A stretch of 64,000 nt of DNA from contig OZ240685.1 in assembly GCA_965199135.1 (NCBI GenBank), positions 2,542,001 to 2,606,000 of the forward strand, read 5' to 3'. Position 1 is the first letter of the stretch. Each line of letters starts with the position of its first letter. Positions 51,571-60,351 of the stretch are shown here, one piece after another. Both the position numbers and the translations under genes were made by a program. The notes beneath the pieces were generated by a model, which saw only the letters and a program-made list of their open reading frames with translations, searched no databases and was not told the DNA's origin. This DNA comes from EB88 sp965199135. Its GTDB lineage: Bacteria > Acidobacteriota > Terriglobia > Terriglobales > Acidobacteriaceae.

Positions 51571-53706
51571 ATGACGGAGAGTCGCTTTCAACGTGTCGAG
51601 ACTGGTATCTTTCGCAGGGCAGGACTGAGGCAGCCGCAGGGAGTTGCCGAGCGAATGAGCTTCTGGCTTTTCGTCGCGACGCTGCTTGCGCTGGGCTTGG
51701 CTCAGTTTGAGGGCATCGCCGGCGACCTGGGTGTCGCGATCCTCGTTGTTGCGCTCCCACTGCTGCTCGGCTTCCTTCTCCGTCTCGGCTATCGCTGGCT
51801 GGTGGACCACCTGCTTTGGAAAGTCAAGAACCGTCTCATCGTGACGTGTCTGCTGATGGGGCTTGCCCCGGTGGTACTGTTTGCGACGCTCACCGGCATT
51901 GCTGCTTACGTCTTCTCCGGACAATTCGCAACCAACTCTGCACTTGCTGCGCTCCAGGCGGCAACCGAGGACGTTCGCGAGGGAAGCGGCGCCTTTGCTG
52001 CCTCGGTGGAACACGCCGAGGAGGAGAACCCCAAAGCCGCCTCGGTGCTGGTGCCTCGCTTCATCCGCCGCGGCGTCGCCATTAGCCAGCAGGCAGGCTT
52101 TGCCGTTGCCGCGTGGCGAGACGGCCACCCTTTGAAGCTTGACCCGGATCCCTCCGTGAAGAGATCGAGCCTGAACTTGACCGAACCACTCTCGTTGCGG
52201 GCGCTGCCGGCGTGGGTCGACTCAGGTTTTCGCGGCGTGGTTCTCGACAACCACATGCTGTACATGCGCACGGTGAGCACTTATTCCATCAACGGCCACA
52301 GCGTGATGGTGCTCGCGAGTGTTCCGCTCACCGAGTCCATCCTGAAGGCGCTTGGCGAGGGGCTTGGAAGTATCAGCGTGGTTGCGAGCGGACGGCTGCG
52401 CACCGATGAACATGTGATCGAGCGCACCGCGGATGGCAGCGAACCGGCAACAGCCGACACCTCCCCCAGCTTCAACCTGGTACAGGGTGGAGACGTACCC
52501 CTGCCCAAACACTTCTTTGACGCACGCGTCTTCTTCACAACGCCGCTGCACATCGTCTCCTGGGAAAGAAACACCGATGTGCCGGCCTTGATCGGTGTTG
52601 TTTCACGGCCTACGCAGCTCTACCAGCTTCTGTTTGCCAACTCGCTGCGCGTAGGCACCATCGTGCGGGATGCCCTGATCGCGATCTCGGTCCTTTTCCT
52701 GATCCTGGAGCTGATCGCCTTCTGGATGGCCGTGAAGCTAAGCCGGACAATCACCCGGTCCATCGCTGATCTTTACCAGGCCACCACCGAGATCGATCAT
52801 GGCAATCTCGCACATCGCATCCGCGTGGAACGCCGCGATCAGCTTGCTGCCCTGTCCACGTCGTTCAACACCATGGCCGGTTCGCTGGGCGAGTTGCTCG
52901 CCCAGCAGCGCGAGCAGGAGCGGATGCAGAGTGAGCTCGCGATCGCGCAGGAGGTGCAGAATAATCTTTTCCCGCACAGTCCAATCCACGTACCCAACTT
53001 CGAGCTGCACGGCGTCTGCAAACCAGCACGCACCGTGAGCGGTGATTACTACGACTTCATCCTCGCGGAAGGGCAGGAGCTTTGCCTCGCTCTCGGCGAC
53101 ATCAGCGGCAAGGGAATCTCTGCGGCACTGTTGATGGCCTCCCTGCACTCCGCCGTGCGCGCGTATCGGCTTGCCGGTGAAGAACAAGGCCAGTTCTCTG
53201 AGAAGGAAAATCCCTTGCAGGAGATCATCCAGGAGACCTTCACGTCTCCTGCAAAACTGCTGACGCTCTTGAATCGGCACCTGTACACGAGCACGCAGCC
53301 GGAGAAGTACGCGACGCTGTTTGTGGCCTGCTACAACACCGACACCCGCAAGCTGACATACAGCAATGGCGGACAGCTGCCCCCGCTCATTCTTTGCAAG
53401 GATGGGTCCACCAAGCGGCTGGACTGTGGAGGCTCCGTAGTGGGGCTGCTTGACGGAATGGTCTACGACGAGGCGACGGTCATCTTGGATTGCGGAGATG
53501 TTCTGGTCGCGTACTCCGATGGCGTGACGGAGCCGGAGAATGAATTCGGCGAGTTCGGCGAAGATCGCCTGGTCGACGTGGTGCGTAAATATCACGATCA
53601 GCCGCTCGCCACGATCTCGGCGCATGCCATGCGGGCCCTGCGCAGCTGGATCGGTGAAGCCGAACAACCGGACGACATCACGCTCGTGCTGGCACGCCAG
53701 CTCTGA
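51571..53706 (+). CDS. Membrane HAMP-PP2C (SpoIIE/RsbU-type) serine phosphatase
   Basis: 711 residues from ATG 51571. Two N-terminal helices (about 28-70) and two more (about 88-118 and 370-395) frame an extracytoplasmic sensor region (120-370). HAMP about 395-448, a short coiled coil, then SpoIIE phosphatase 460-711: GDYYDFI, GDISGKGISAALLM, FVACYNTDTRKLTYSNGGQLPPL, VAYSDGVTEPEN, PDDITLVLARQL supply the metal-binding aspartates. Such enzymes dephosphorylate an anti-sigma-factor antagonist in partner-switching stress systems. No RsbV/RsbW pair is seen in the window. Confidence 0.9.
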   Translation: MTESRFQRVETGIFRRAGLRQPQGVAERMSFWLFVATLLALGLAQFEGIAGDLGVAILVVALPLLLGFLLRLGYRWLVDHLLWKVKNRLIVTCLLMGLAPVVLFATLTGIAAYVFSGQFATNSALAALQAATEDVREGSGAFAASVEHAEEENPKAASVLVPRFIRRGVAISQQAGFAVAAWRDGHPLKLDPDPSVKRSSLNLTEPLSLRALPAWVDSGFRGVVLDNHMLYMRTVSTYSINGHSVMVLASVPLTESILKALGEGLGSISVVASGRLRTDEHVIERTADGSEPATADTSPSFNLVQGGDVPLPKHFFDARVFFTTPLHIVSWERNTDVPALIGVVSRPTQLYQLLFANSLRVGTIVRDALIAISVLFLILELIAFWMAVKLSRTITRSIADLYQATTEIDHGNLAHRIRVERRDQLAALSTSFNTMAGSLGELLAQQREQERMQSELAIAQEVQNNLFPHSPIHVPNFELHGVCKPARTVSGDYYDFILAEGQELCLALGDISGKGISAALLMASLHSAVRAYRLAGEEQGQFSEKENPLQEIIQETFTSPAKLLTLLNRHLYTSTQPEKYATLFVACYNTDTRKLTYSNGGQLPPLILCKDGSTKRLDCGGSVVGLLDGMVYDEATVILDCGDVLVAYSDGVTEPENEFGEFGEDRLVDVVRKYHDQPLATISAHAMRALRSWIGEAEQPDDITLVLARQL

Positions 53707-53767
53707 TGCTCGACCCTGTCGAAAACACCCCCCTTCTCGCCTGCGTGATTTCGCATCCACCCCACGT

Positions 53768-54448
53768 ATGACTGCATACGCGCGACACCTTGTCTGCTCC
53801 GCCGTCCTTGGCACCTTCCTGCTCGGGGCAATGCCCGCCGGGCTGCACTCGCAGGAGCCCGTTGCGCCGCAGAGGCAGACCAGCACGCCGTACACTGGCG
53901 ACCTCTCGATCTTTGAGTACAAGGACCGCGATAAGAAGCTGCAGATCAACCGCGTGATGGACCTGCTCGGATTGAAGCCAGGCGTTTCGATTGCTGATAT
54001 CGGTGCGGGCTCGGGTTGGTTCACCGTGCATGCTGCAGCACGGGTGGCGCCCGGTGGCACGGTCTTCGCCGAGGACATCAACCCCCAGGCTGTCTCGGCG
54101 ATCGAGCAGCGCGCAGGGAGGGAACACCTCGCGAACATTCACACGGTGCAGGGAACCCCGGATGATCCGAAGCTACCGCGCCACAGCGTCGACGCGGTGC
54201 TCATGCTGAAGGTCTACCACGAGATCGCGCACCCTGCGACACTGCTAGCCAACCTCAAACCAGCGCTGCGCCCGGGCGCGAAGGTGGGCATCATCGACCG
54301 CAACGGCAATGGCGCAGACCACGGACTGAATGAGCCGGTCGTTGTGAAGGAAATGGAAGCTGCAGGCTTCCATCGCGTCGGCCGCTACGACTTCACCAGG
54401 GCCGACGGCCAGGATTATTTTTTGATTTTCGAGCTGGGCGGGCGCTAA
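53768..54448 (+). CDS. Class I SAM-dependent methyltransferase with signal peptide
   Basis: 226 residues from ATG 53768. N-terminal export-type sequence (HLVCSAVLGTFLLGAMPAGLHSQ), unusual for a SAM enzyme since SAM is not known in the periplasm. SAM motif I ADIGAGSGWFTVHAA, motif II FAEDINPQ, post-I NIHTVQGTPDDPKL, then LMLKVYHEIAHPATLLANLKPALRPGAKVGIIDRNGNG. Complete fold. Either exported for another role, or the leader acts as membrane anchor. A downstream internal start is not evident. Starts 61 nt after the phosphatase. Confidence 0.85.
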   Translation: MTAYARHLVCSAVLGTFLLGAMPAGLHSQEPVAPQRQTSTPYTGDLSIFEYKDRDKKLQINRVMDLLGLKPGVSIADIGAGSGWFTVHAAARVAPGGTVFAEDINPQAVSAIEQRAGREHLANIHTVQGTPDDPKLPRHSVDAVLMLKVYHEIAHPATLLANLKPALRPGAKVGIIDRNGNGADHGLNEPVVVKEMEAAGFHRVGRYDFTRADGQDYFLIFELGGR

Positions 54449-54457
54449 CCCGCTTGC

Positions 54458-55285
54458 TCACTCCGCGCGGACTGGATTGCGCAACTCACCCAGGCCGTCG
54501 ATGCTTGCGACCATCGTCTCGCCCGGTTTGAGCCAGCGCTGCGGCGTGCGGCCAAGCCCCACCCCTGGCGGCGTTCCCGTGCTGATAATGTCGCCGGGAA
54601 GCAGTGGCGTGATGCTGCTGATGTACTTCAGCACGGCGGGCAGGTCGAAGATAAAGTCGCGGGTGTTGCCATTCTGCAGCACTTCGCCATCGATCGCGAG
54701 GCGAACCGGCAGAGCGTGCGGGTCCACGATCTCATCCGCTGTCACGATGTACGGGCCGATCGGGCAAAAGGTAGCAAAGCTCTTGCCGAGCGTCCACTGC
54801 GACGTAGCCAGCTGCACGTCACGAGCACTCACGTCGTTCAGGATCGTGTAGCCAAAGATGCTGTCGCGCCAGTTTGTATCTGTCGCGGTTGCAGACTGTT
54901 TACCGATCACAACGGCAAGTTCGACTTCATAATCCACCTGCTGGCTTTGCGTGGGGAGGATCACCTCGGCTTCGGGACCGACGATACCGCTTGCGAGCTT
55001 CATAAAGATCGTCGGCACCTTGCTGACCTGCATCTTCGATTCTGCAGCGTGATCGACATAGTTCAGGCCGACACAGAAAATCCGTGGTGGGCGCGTGATC
55101 GGCGCGAGGAGCTTTGCTCCTGCCAGTGGCGTAGATGGGCCTTTCACATGGACCGCAGTGTTGCCGGACTGGATCATCTCGTCGATCGAGACAACACCCT
55201 GCGGACGCAGGTCATAGATCGCATCACCTTCGAGGACGCCAGGAGCGGTGCTCCCCGCAGCGTCGAGATAGGAAACGAACTTCAT
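54458..55285 (-). CDS. FAH-family hydrolase, likely 2,4-diketo-3-deoxy-L-fuconate hydrolase
   Basis: 275 residues from ATG 55285 (overlaps the dehydratase stop as ATGA). Fumarylacetoacetase fold: FCVGLNYVDHAAESKM, PTIFMKLASGIVGPEAEVILP, metal ligands in DYEVELAVVIGK, GYTILNDVSARDVQ, GDIISTGTPPGVGLG. In fuconate and related sugar-acid routes this family splits the diketo acid to pyruvate and L-lactate. The assignment rests on the two genes before it (dehydratase, SDR) and LutABC; other FAH activities are possible. Confidence 0.85.
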   Translation of the reverse strand: MKFVSYLDAAGSTAPGVLEGDAIYDLRPQGVVSIDEMIQSGNTAVHVKGPSTPLAGAKLLAPITRPPRIFCVGLNYVDHAAESKMQVSKVPTIFMKLASGIVGPEAEVILPTQSQQVDYEVELAVVIGKQSATATDTNWRDSIFGYTILNDVSARDVQLATSQWTLGKSFATFCPIGPYIVTADEIVDPHALPVRLAIDGEVLQNGNTRDFIFDLPAVLKYISSITPLLPGDIISTGTPPGVGLGRTPQRWLKPGETMVASIDGLGELRNPVRAE

Positions 55286-56598
55286 AGCAGAGCCTTCCAG
55301 ACTTTTCCATGCGGAAATGCGTAGTCGATGGTCGTTTGCGGATACATTTCGATACTGTAGCCGGGCTTCTGCGGCAGCACATAATGCGCGTTGCTGATCT
55401 GCACCGGGTCCACAAAGTGCTCGTGCAGGTGATCGACGAACTCCGTGACGCGGCCGTCGAGCTTGGTGGACACGCACAGGTAATCCCAGGCAGAGAGGTG
55501 CTGCACGTACTCGCACAGCCCAACACCGCCTGCATGTGGGCACACCGGGATATCGAACACAGCAGCCATCAGGATGACAGCCAGGTTTTCGTTCACGCCT
55601 GCGAGCCGACAGCTGTCGATCTGGCAGACATCGAGCGCGCCGGCCTGCATCAGTTGCTTGAACATCACGCGGTTCTGGCAGTGTTCGCCAGTCGCGATGC
55701 GCACAGGCGCCACCTCGCGCCGGATGCGCGCGTGTCCCAGGACGTCATCCGGGCTGGTCGGTTCTTCCATCCACCACGGGTTGCATTCGGCGAGCGCACG
55801 GGTGCGCTCAATCGCTTCCGCGACGTCCCAGCGCTGGTTTGCATCCATCATCAATTTGTTATCCGGGCCGATCTCGGAGCGGACCAGCCGCGCACGGCGC
55901 AGATCATCCGCAGGATCCCCGCCAACCTTCAGCTTGAAGTGTGTCCAACCCTCCGCAAGCGCCGTGCGGCAGAGTTGCCGCACCTGATCATCCGGAAAAC
56001 CGAACCAGCCGACCGAGGTCGTGTAGGCAGCAATGCCGGTCGTCTCGAGGTGCGCGAGTCGCTCGGCATAGTCTTCTTTGCGTTTCTGTAACAGTTCCAG
56101 TGCCTGATCGGGAGTGATGGCGTCACTGATGTAGCGGAAGTCGACGATTCGGACGAGCGTTTCCGGCTCCATCTCGGCGAGCAGCCGCCAGAGTGGCTTC
56201 TGTTCCTGGCGCGCCCAGAGGTCCCATACAGCATTGATCAAGGCGGCAGCCGCGAGATGGATGACGCCCTTCTCGGGTCCCAGCCAGCGAAACTGGTCAT
56301 CGTCGGTGAGCTGGTAGGAAAGGGCGCGCATGTCATCGGTCAGCGCACGGAGCGTCCGACCCTCAAGCTTTTTGCCCAGGTACTCTGCTGCTGTGACACA
56401 CAGGTCATTGCCGCGGCCAAGCGTAAAAGTCAGCCCGTAGCCGGTGAGGCCTGTGTCTGTCTCGAGAATGCAGTATGTCGCCGAATAATCCGGCTGCTTG
56501 TTGACCGCGTCCGAGCCGATGTTCTGGAGCGACGTAGGGAAGCGAAGATCGAGAACGCGAACGCGCGTGATGCGGGGGTCAGTGGCTGTAGCAGGCAA
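55282..56598 (-). CDS. L-fuconate dehydratase (enolase superfamily)
   Basis: 438 residues. Converts L-fuconate to 2-keto-3-deoxy-L-fuconate. N-terminal cap: VLDLRFPTSLQNIGSDAVNKQPDYSA, a stretch peculiar to fuconate dehydratases. Barrel: Lys in FKLKVGGD, metal ligands Asp in LMMDANQRWD, Glu in WWMEEPTSPDD and Glu in ATGEHCQN, His in VCPHAGGVGL. TTG start 56598 with GGGAG 7 nt upstream. Second of three catabolic genes with the SDR and FAH hydrolase. Confidence 0.92.
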   Translation of the reverse strand: MPATATDPRITRVRVLDLRFPTSLQNIGSDAVNKQPDYSATYCILETDTGLTGYGLTFTLGRGNDLCVTAAEYLGKKLEGRTLRALTDDMRALSYQLTDDDQFRWLGPEKGVIHLAAAALINAVWDLWARQEQKPLWRLLAEMEPETLVRIVDFRYISDAITPDQALELLQKRKEDYAERLAHLETTGIAAYTTSVGWFGFPDDQVRQLCRTALAEGWTHFKLKVGGDPADDLRRARLVRSEIGPDNKLMMDANQRWDVAEAIERTRALAECNPWWMEEPTSPDDVLGHARIRREVAPVRIATGEHCQNRVMFKQLMQAGALDVCQIDSCRLAGVNENLAVILMAAVFDIPVCPHAGGVGLCEYVQHLSAWDYLCVSTKLDGRVTEFVDHLHEHFVDPVQISNAHYVLPQKPGYSIEMYPQTTIDYAFPHGKVWKALL

Positions 56599-56624
56599 GC
56601 AGCAGCTCCCTTTCTAAGTGGGTG

Positions 56625-57386
56625 TTAGGCCGCGGTCCAGCCACCATCGAGCGTCATGACTGAGCCAGTGATGAAGGAAGCTTCGTTCGAGCAGAGATAT
56701 CGCACCATACCGGCAACGTCTTCTGGGGTGCCGAGTCGTCCGATCGGTTGGCGCGCTACCAGCTCTTCGCGAATCTTTTCCTTCTCATGCTTGTGGTACT
56801 TCTCGAGATAGCCCTCGACAAACGGTGTCTGCACTGTGCCCGGCGCGATGCAGTTCACACGCAGGGTGCGGGGGTACTCCACGGCAAGCTGTCGCGTCAT
56901 CGCGATGACCGCGCCCTTGCTCGTGCAGTAGGCGAAGCGCTGCCGGATGCCGACAAGACCAGCGACAGAGCCGATATTCACAATCGATCCGTGACTCGCA
57001 AGCAGCTGCGGCACCAACGCGCGCGTCACCAAGTAGACAGAGCGAACATTCACCGCCATCACTCGCTCAAAATCGTCTTCCTCGGTGGTCTCGATCCCTC
57101 CGACCAGCCCGATTCCGGCGTTGTTCACAAGGATGTCGAGTGCCGGGATTGCCGCAGCTGCTTCGGCGACAGAACTGCTGCTCGTTACGTCCATGCGCAG
57201 TGCGCTGGCACCAGCGAGCGTCGCGGCAAATGCCTGCGCGGCGTCGTGGTTGATGTCCGCGATGACCACGCTCGCCCCGGCGCGGGTCAACTCCTCGGCA
57301 GTCGCAGCGCCGATCCCGCTGGCGCCTCCTGTGATCAGCGCCCGCTTGCCTTCCAGGGAAAATGGGACGCGGCTTTCCTTACTCAT
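56625..57386 (-). CDS. SDR dehydrogenase, likely 2-keto-3-deoxy-L-fuconate dehydrogenase
   Basis: 253 residues, classical SDR. Cofactor TGGASGIG (about 19-26), LVNNAGIGLVGG, catalytic Ser in NIGSVAGL, Tyr in YCTSKGA and Lys four residues later, SDR ending ITGSVMTLDGGW. Acidic residue in VVIADINH suggests NAD preference. In this block it would oxidise the keto-deoxy acid made by the dehydratase. RBS GGAGCAGGAACC before ATG. Alternative: L-fucose dehydrogenase. Confidence 0.88.
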   Translation of the reverse strand: MSKESRVPFSLEGKRALITGGASGIGAATAEELTRAGASVVIADINHDAAQAFAATLAGASALRMDVTSSSSVAEAAAAIPALDILVNNAGIGLVGGIETTEEDDFERVMAVNVRSVYLVTRALVPQLLASHGSIVNIGSVAGLVGIRQRFAYCTSKGAVIAMTRQLAVEYPRTLRVNCIAPGTVQTPFVEGYLEKYHKHEKEKIREELVARQPIGRLGTPEDVAGMVRYLCSNEASFITGSVMTLDGGWTAA

Positions 57387-57462
57387 GGTTCCTGCTCCGG
57401 TTCGTAAATGCTCAATGCCTCTGCAGTCACTGGTGAGTGTACGCGAACCCGGCGTCGTCCTG

Positions 57463-58146
57463 CTAAACGCTGCTGTCCGGAACCAGGAGCACTGCGAGAA
57501 ATCGGGGCCCGTGCACTCCCTTGATGCGCGTCATCTCGATGTCGGCCGTCGCGGAGGGTCCGGAGAAGAACGTGGTTGGTCGCGCAGCTGTCGCCTGCAT
57601 CCGAGCCAGCGCCTCTGGAAGCGTTTCCACCAGTTCGCTCTCAAGAAGGATGCAAAGATGGAAGTCCGGTAGCAGCGTGAGTACCCGGCGCCCCTCTTCT
57701 GGGCCGTGCTGGAGAGCGACGCTGCCCGAAACTGCAACCGCCACAGTGGCGCGTGTAATGACGCCATCGCAGCCGTTGAGCTGCGCGTTGCTGAGTGGCG
57801 GTGCATCGCGCAAAAACGTGAACCCGGTTCCCGTTGGCAACAGCTCCGGCGGCAGACCTGCCGGGACCGCAAGGGTCTTCCGCTTCTCCTGCTGGAGTAT
57901 GCCGGCAACAGCGTCCGGGACCCCGGCACGCGAAGAGCAGCGCTCCAGGTGCCCGTCATACTCGTGGATTCGCTCTGCAAACAAGGCGATGCACGCGGGT
58001 CGAGAGAGTGCACCCGTCCGCTGGTAGTCCGGGGTGTGAGCCGGGTGGCTCCAGCGCGCATGCAACTCGTTCGAGGTTGCGCGCTTGCTCCGCGCCGCGG
58101 CGGCTTCCGATGTGCGGATCGCTGTCAGTATCTTTTCGCGGCTCAA
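57463..58146 (-). CDS. lutC: Lactate utilization protein C
   Basis: 227 residues, LutC/YkgG family. SREKILTAIRTS, GVITRATVAVAVSGSVALQHGPEEGRRVLTLLPDFHLCIL, and FFSGPSATADIEMTRIKGVHGPRFLAVLLV are family blocks. With LutA and LutB it makes the iron-sulfur L-lactate dehydrogenase. TTG start shares TTGA with the lutB stop, indicating coupling. Confidence 0.93.
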   Translation of the reverse strand: MSREKILTAIRTSEAAAARSKRATSNELHARWSHPAHTPDYQRTGALSRPACIALFAERIHEYDGHLERCSSRAGVPDAVAGILQQEKRKTLAVPAGLPPELLPTGTGFTFLRDAPPLSNAQLNGCDGVITRATVAVAVSGSVALQHGPEEGRRVLTLLPDFHLCILLESELVETLPEALARMQATAARPTTFFSGPSATADIEMTRIKGVHGPRFLAVLLVPDSSV

Positions 58147-59573
58147 CGCAGAGTCCTCTCACGCGTCTGCCACCAGTCGCGAAAACTCTGCTTCGGCATG
58201 GGGCGCAGATCGCGCGCGCGCGTCCATTGTCCTGCAAGCCCGGGCAGCTTGTGGATCCAACCATCCCGTCCCGTGGCGGCGCCTTGTCCCATGCGCCCGA
58301 GCGCCTGCATGCGCTCGAGCCGGCGGTGGTCCGCGAAGATGGAACGCATCATGCGCAGCGCGAGGCGTTCCGGATCGAACGCGGACTTCTCTGCGACTAC
58401 GCTGCTGCGTAACTGGATCAGGACCTCGGGGATATTGATCGCTACCGGGCAGACCTCCTGACAGGCGCCGCATAAAGACGAGGCGTAGGGAAGCGACGCG
58501 GACGCGCCGTGCAATTGTGCCAGCTGCGGTGACAGAATCGCGCCGATCGGGCCACCGTAGACAGGGCCGTACGCGTGGCCCCCAGTCTGCCGGTAGACCG
58601 GGCAGGCGTTCTGGCAGGCGCCGCAGCGAATGCACCGCAGCGTCTGGCGCAGCACCCGATCGCGAAGGATGCTGCTGCGTCCATTGTCGAGCAACACAAC
58701 GTGAAACCGCTCCGGTCCGTCGCCCGGGATCACGCCGGTCCAGATGGAGTTATAGGGATTCATGCGCTCGCCCGTTGCCGAGCGTGGCAGCGTCTGCAGG
58801 AGCACCTCAAGGTCCGCATAGTTCGCGATCACCTTCTCCATGCCCACCACGGCGATCAGCAGCTTCGGCAGCGTGAGACACATGCGCCCATTGCCTTCTG
58901 ATTCGACGATGGCCACCGAGCCGGTTTCGGCGACCAGGAAGTTCGCCCCGCAGATAGCGGCGGGCACAGTCAGAAACTTTTCGCGCAGGTACGTGCGCGC
59001 TGCGTCGGCGAGTGCGTGTGGATCCTCGGGCAGATCCGGCAGGTTCATGGTGCGGCGAAAAAGTTCCCGCACCTCATGGCGGTTCTTGTGCAGCGCCGGT
59101 ACAACGATATGCGATGGTCCATCACCGGCAAGCTGCAGGATGAGCTCTGCGAGATCGGTCTCCTGCGGCGCAATGCCATTCTGCTCAAGAAATGGGTTGA
59201 GCCCGATCTCCGCTGTGGCCATCGATTTGATCTTGATGACCTCGCGAGCGCCAGCCTCGCGCAAAAGATCGAGGATGATGCTGCGCGCCTCTGCTGCGTC
59301 CGATGCCCAGTGCACCACCCCGCCCGCAGCCTGGCACCTGGCCTCAAATTGTTCCAGCAGCTCGGCAAGATGATCGATCGCGTCATCGCGGATCCGCGCG
59401 CCCGCATCCCGCAGTGCCGCCCAGTCCTGCTTCTCCTCGACGAGGAGCCCGCGCTTGCGCTGGATCACGCCCGTGGCGTGCGCGATATTCGTGCGCACCT
59501 GCTGATTGCTGAGCAGTGGCAGCGCGGCCTTCTGGAAGGTCTCGTCCGGCGCTACATCCATGCGCAAACTCAC
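58143..59573 (-). CDS. lutB: Lactate utilization iron-sulfur protein LutB
   Basis: 476 residues. LutB/LldF: N-terminal large domain (SMATAEIGLN, FLVAETGSVAIVESEGNGRM), then two 4Fe-4S motifs, CIRCGACQNACPVYR and CGACQEVCPVAINIP, and a C-terminal helical region. Start set at the GTG overlapping the lutA stop (GTGA 59570-59573); a GTG at 59585 and an ATG at 59561 are alternatives. Electrons probably go to the quinone pool. Confidence 0.94.
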   Translation of the reverse strand: MSLRMDVAPDETFQKAALPLLSNQQVRTNIAHATGVIQRKRGLLVEEKQDWAALRDAGARIRDDAIDHLAELLEQFEARCQAAGGVVHWASDAAEARSIILDLLREAGAREVIKIKSMATAEIGLNPFLEQNGIAPQETDLAELILQLAGDGPSHIVVPALHKNRHEVRELFRRTMNLPDLPEDPHALADAARTYLREKFLTVPAAICGANFLVAETGSVAIVESEGNGRMCLTLPKLLIAVVGMEKVIANYADLEVLLQTLPRSATGERMNPYNSIWTGVIPGDGPERFHVVLLDNGRSSILRDRVLRQTLRCIRCGACQNACPVYRQTGGHAYGPVYGGPIGAILSPQLAQLHGASASLPYASSLCGACQEVCPVAINIPEVLIQLRSSVVAEKSAFDPERLALRMMRSIFADHRRLERMQALGRMGQGAATGRDGWIHKLPGLAGQWTRARDLRPMPKQSFRDWWQTRERTLR

Positions 59574-60319
59574 CGGCCCTCCCACGGGCGCTCGGCTGTG
59601 GAGGCGAGGATCTCGGCCAGGTGCAGCGTCCGCACCGGCTTGCCCTCGCGATGCAGCCCCCCTCCGATATGCATCAGGCAGGAGTTATCGCACGCGGTGC
59701 AGACCTCTGCCCCGGTGCGCAGGATAGCTGCATTCTTCTCTGCCAGCATGGCTGCCGACACATCTGCGTTCTTTACGGCGAAGGTGCCCCCGAAGCCACA
59801 GCACTGCTGGAGGTTGTCGATCTCGCGCAACGTGATGCCGCGTACGCTCTGCAACAGCTGCAATGGCATATCGCCGAGCTCGAGCGATCGCAGTCCATGA
59901 CAGCTTGCGTGGTAGGTCACGATGTGGGGAAAGGTTGCGCCGACGTCAGTCACGCCGAGCCCGCGCACCAGCAGCTCAGAAAACTCAAAGACGCGCGGCA
60001 GCAACGAAAGCAGGTCCTCTTCCATCGCGCGGTCGCCATGCTCCTGGGCCAGTGAGAGGTACTGCTCGCGGATCATCGACACACACGAGGACGACGGGAT
60101 GCACACTGCTTCTGCTTCGCGGTACTGCGACACCCACCGGCGTGCCAGCGCATACGCGTCCGCGCGGTAGCCGGTGTTTGCATGCATCTGCCCGCAGCAG
60201 GTCTGCTCGCGCAGAAACGTTACCGTGTGTCCCAGCCGCTCCAGCACCTCTGTCACGGCGATCCCGGTCTCCGGAAAGAGAGCGTCGTTGTAGCACGCGA
60301 TAAAGAGGGCAATCTGCAA
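59570..60319 (-). CDS. lutA: Lactate utilization protein A (CCG-domain)
   Basis: 249 residues. LutA/LldE/YkgE: two cysteine-rich CCG repeats, one ending in QTCCGQMHANTGY, the other in QQCCGFGGTFAVKNADVS; YHASCHGLRSLEL and CTACDNSCLMHIGG contribute further cysteines. Opening LFIACYNDALFPETG. TTG start 60319 with GGAG upstream; a TACACT box 17 nt further up (60342-60337) can serve as its promoter in the 32-nt gap after the MFS gene. Confidence 0.94.
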   Translation of the reverse strand: MQIALFIACYNDALFPETGIAVTEVLERLGHTVTFLREQTCCGQMHANTGYRADAYALARRWVSQYREAEAVCIPSSSCVSMIREQYLSLAQEHGDRAMEEDLLSLLPRVFEFSELLVRGLGVTDVGATFPHIVTYHASCHGLRSLELGDMPLQLLQSVRGITLREIDNLQQCCGFGGTFAVKNADVSAAMLAEKNAAILRTGAEVCTACDNSCLMHIGGGLHREGKPVRTLHLAEILASTAERPWEGR

Positions 60320-60351
60320 ATCGCTACTCCGCTGCTAGTGTACTGGTCCGG

